Source: Frondihabitans sp. (GTDB taxonomy: Bacteria; Actinomycetota; Actinomycetes; Actinomycetales; Microbacteriaceae). From it: a stretch of 7,508 nucleotides of DNA. Positions within the stretch are counted from its first letter, which is position 1. Every line of letters begins with the position of its first letter. The stretch spans positions 1-7,508 of the forward strand of contig JAODMX010000385.1 of the NCBI GenBank assembly GCA_025464735.1, given 5' to 3'. The notes beneath the pieces are model-generated. The model ran no database searches and was not told the origin of the DNA. It saw nothing but the letters and a program-made list of their open reading frames with translations. Shown in pieces: positions 6,950-7,508 of the stretch. The position numbers were made by a program, and so were the translations under genes.

Positions 6950-7143
6950 ATCAGGGCCGACCTGTATGGACCACGCGGATGACGGTTCTACTGGTCACGC
7001 TCATCTTGGGCGCGGCGCTCCTGGCCGCCGCCCTTCTCTATATCGAGCCGCTGCTGCTGAAAATTCTGCTTTCAATCGTTGGCATCTGCATCCTGGTGGT
7101 TTCGGGTGTCACCCTGGTGCGCCTTCGCGCAAGCCACGAATAG
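6943..7143 (+). CDS. Second small protein with two membrane segments, candidate immunity partner of the orphan tail
   Basis: The 66-residue product starts at ATG 6943, which overlaps the stop of the preceding tail frame in ATGCTGA, an arrangement typical of translational coupling. It has a short polar N-terminus (MLNQGRPVWTTR), a hydrophobic segment about 13-34, an EP turn, a second hydrophobic segment about 38-60 and a partly basic end (VRLRASHE). This is the same layout as the protein at 6486-6680, with no clear residue identity. A second in-frame ATG at 6979 (Met13) is possible; neither start has a strong ribosome binding site (GGAG at 6926-6929 is 13 bases from the first). I know no family. 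An immunity role is inferred from position only. Confidence 0.6.
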   Translation: MLNQGRPVWTTRMTVLLVTLILGAALLAAALLYIEPLLLKILLSIVGICILVVSGVTLVRLRASHE

Positions 7144-7240
7144 AACCATTTCGAAAGGGATCATTCGTCCAGATCTAGGCCGTTCACACACTGCAGAAAG
7201 GATCCAATGGTGACGTTCGGGATGCATTCGAACCGTCGCT
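7144..7240. other. Spacer before the third tail, no gene supported
   Basis: No coding sequence with support is seen. AAAGGA (7197-7202) four bases before ATG 7207 looks like a start signal, but the frame it opens soon becomes Arg/Ser-rich and non-coding in appearance. The lead-in AAAGGATCCAATG resembles AAAGGAATCCAGATG at 6454-6468, after the first tail. Confidence 0.35.
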
Positions 7241-7465
7241 GTGCACTGTCGGCCGTTGCTCGGTCTGGCTCCAGGCCTGTCACTGTGGCGACCGAAGGCA
7301 CCAGTCGGGCGATTAGGTTTCCCGTCCCTCTACGCGGCAGTCACGGCCCCGGCAGATATCTTCGTAGCTCCCGCAGCGAACACTGTAGGAGCGTTGGCGG
7401 TGGCTGGTGTGTCCGGGGCAATCGCCGGGTTGAGCACGCTCAGCTCGTTCCTGGAAGGTTGTTAG
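7241..7465 (+). CDS. Third hydrophobic tail-like ORF, possible displaced RHS tip
   Basis: The frame is open from 7214 to the TAG at 7463-7465; the GTG at 7241 is the first usable start, but there is no good ribosome binding site, so the left limit is arbitrary. The last 40 residues are Ala/Gly/Val-rich (VGALAVAGVSGAIAGLSTL) and end in LSSFLEGC, again with Cys as the last residue. The first half (RPLLGLAPGLSLWRPK) is less convincing and may lie in the wrong frame. The stop is directly followed by the GTG of a small hydrophobic protein, repeating the tail-plus-membrane-protein order of the two cassettes upstream. No known domain is recognised. Confidence 0.4.
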   Translation: MHCRPLLGLAPGLSLWRPKAPVGRLGFPSLYAAVTAPADIFVAPAANTVGALAVAGVSGAIAGLSTLSSFLEGC

Positions 7466-7508
7466 GTGGGTTACGTTTTGCTCTTTGTCGGAGTCGTTGT
7501 TCTAGCCG
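7466..7508 (+). CDS. Third small membrane protein, start only, cut by right edge
   Basis: The GTG at 7466 immediately follows the TAG of the third tail and has GGAAGG (7453-7458) seven bases upstream, inside the tail's last codons. The 14 visible residues (GYVLLFVGVVVLA after the start) form the beginning of a hydrophobic segment. The position and character match the two earlier small membrane proteins, so it is probably the partner of the third tail. Nothing more can be said without the sequence to the right. Confidence 0.5.
   Translation, partial: MGYVLLFVGVVVLA

Noticed and set aside
6489..7178. Shared CCAGATCTA word near 6490 and 7169 as a recombination site
   Set aside because: Nine-base matches are expected by chance many times in 7.5 kb, and the flanks do not match.
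7207..7508. Open frame from ATG 7207 with AAAGGA before it, running to the edge
   Set aside because: The product is Arg/Ser/Gly-rich without domains and conflicts with the hydrophobic frame ending at 7465, which fits the array pattern better.

Overview
The window looks like a chromosomal accessory segment from a high-GC Gram-positive bacterium, most likely an actinobacterium of the Microbacteriaceae or a near relative. Codons strongly favour G/C at third positions. One gene belongs to the actinobacterial Rv2578c-type radical SAM family. A SigR/SigH-like promoter (GGGAAC-N18-GTT) precedes the methionine sulfoxide reductase gene. This placement is inferred from sequence character only.

Left part (1-2890): a Gfo/Idh/MocA-family oxidoreductase on the minus strand runs off the left edge. 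It is divergent from a plus-strand pair: a fused MsrB-MsrA methionine sulfoxide reductase (737-1747) and, 51 bases later, a radical SAM protein (1799-2890). These genes look intact. The Msr fusion is unusual in having only three cysteines, in lacking the MsrB zinc ligands and resolving Cys, and in carrying a good internal ribosome binding site and ATG exactly at the domain junction.

Right part (3164-7508): a secreted RHS/YD-repeat protein with a Sec-type signal peptide, YD repeats, an RHS-associated core ending in DPTG, and a 65-residue hydrophobic tail. The reading frame is broken twice, each time as if one G were missing. Exactly after DPTG the GC content at third codon positions falls from about 86% (86 codons counted by hand) to about 54% (65 codons), as expected for an exchanged toxin tip. 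A small protein with two membrane segments follows.

After it the layout repeats. A second hydrophobic Gly/Ala-rich tail fragment without a start codon (about 6683-6949, again needing inserted G's to read through) ends in Cys and overlaps the ATG of a second small two-membrane-segment protein (ATGCTGA). A third hydrophobic tail also ends in Cys (stop at 7465) and abuts a third small hydrophobic protein cut by the right edge. The best reading is a polymorphic-toxin-like locus: an RHS carrier with one attached tail, then an array of displaced tails, each paired with a small membrane protein that may be its immunity protein. The tails resemble no toxin family I recognise, and both tails and partners are membrane-like, so a membrane-acting toxin is a reasonable but unproven inference.
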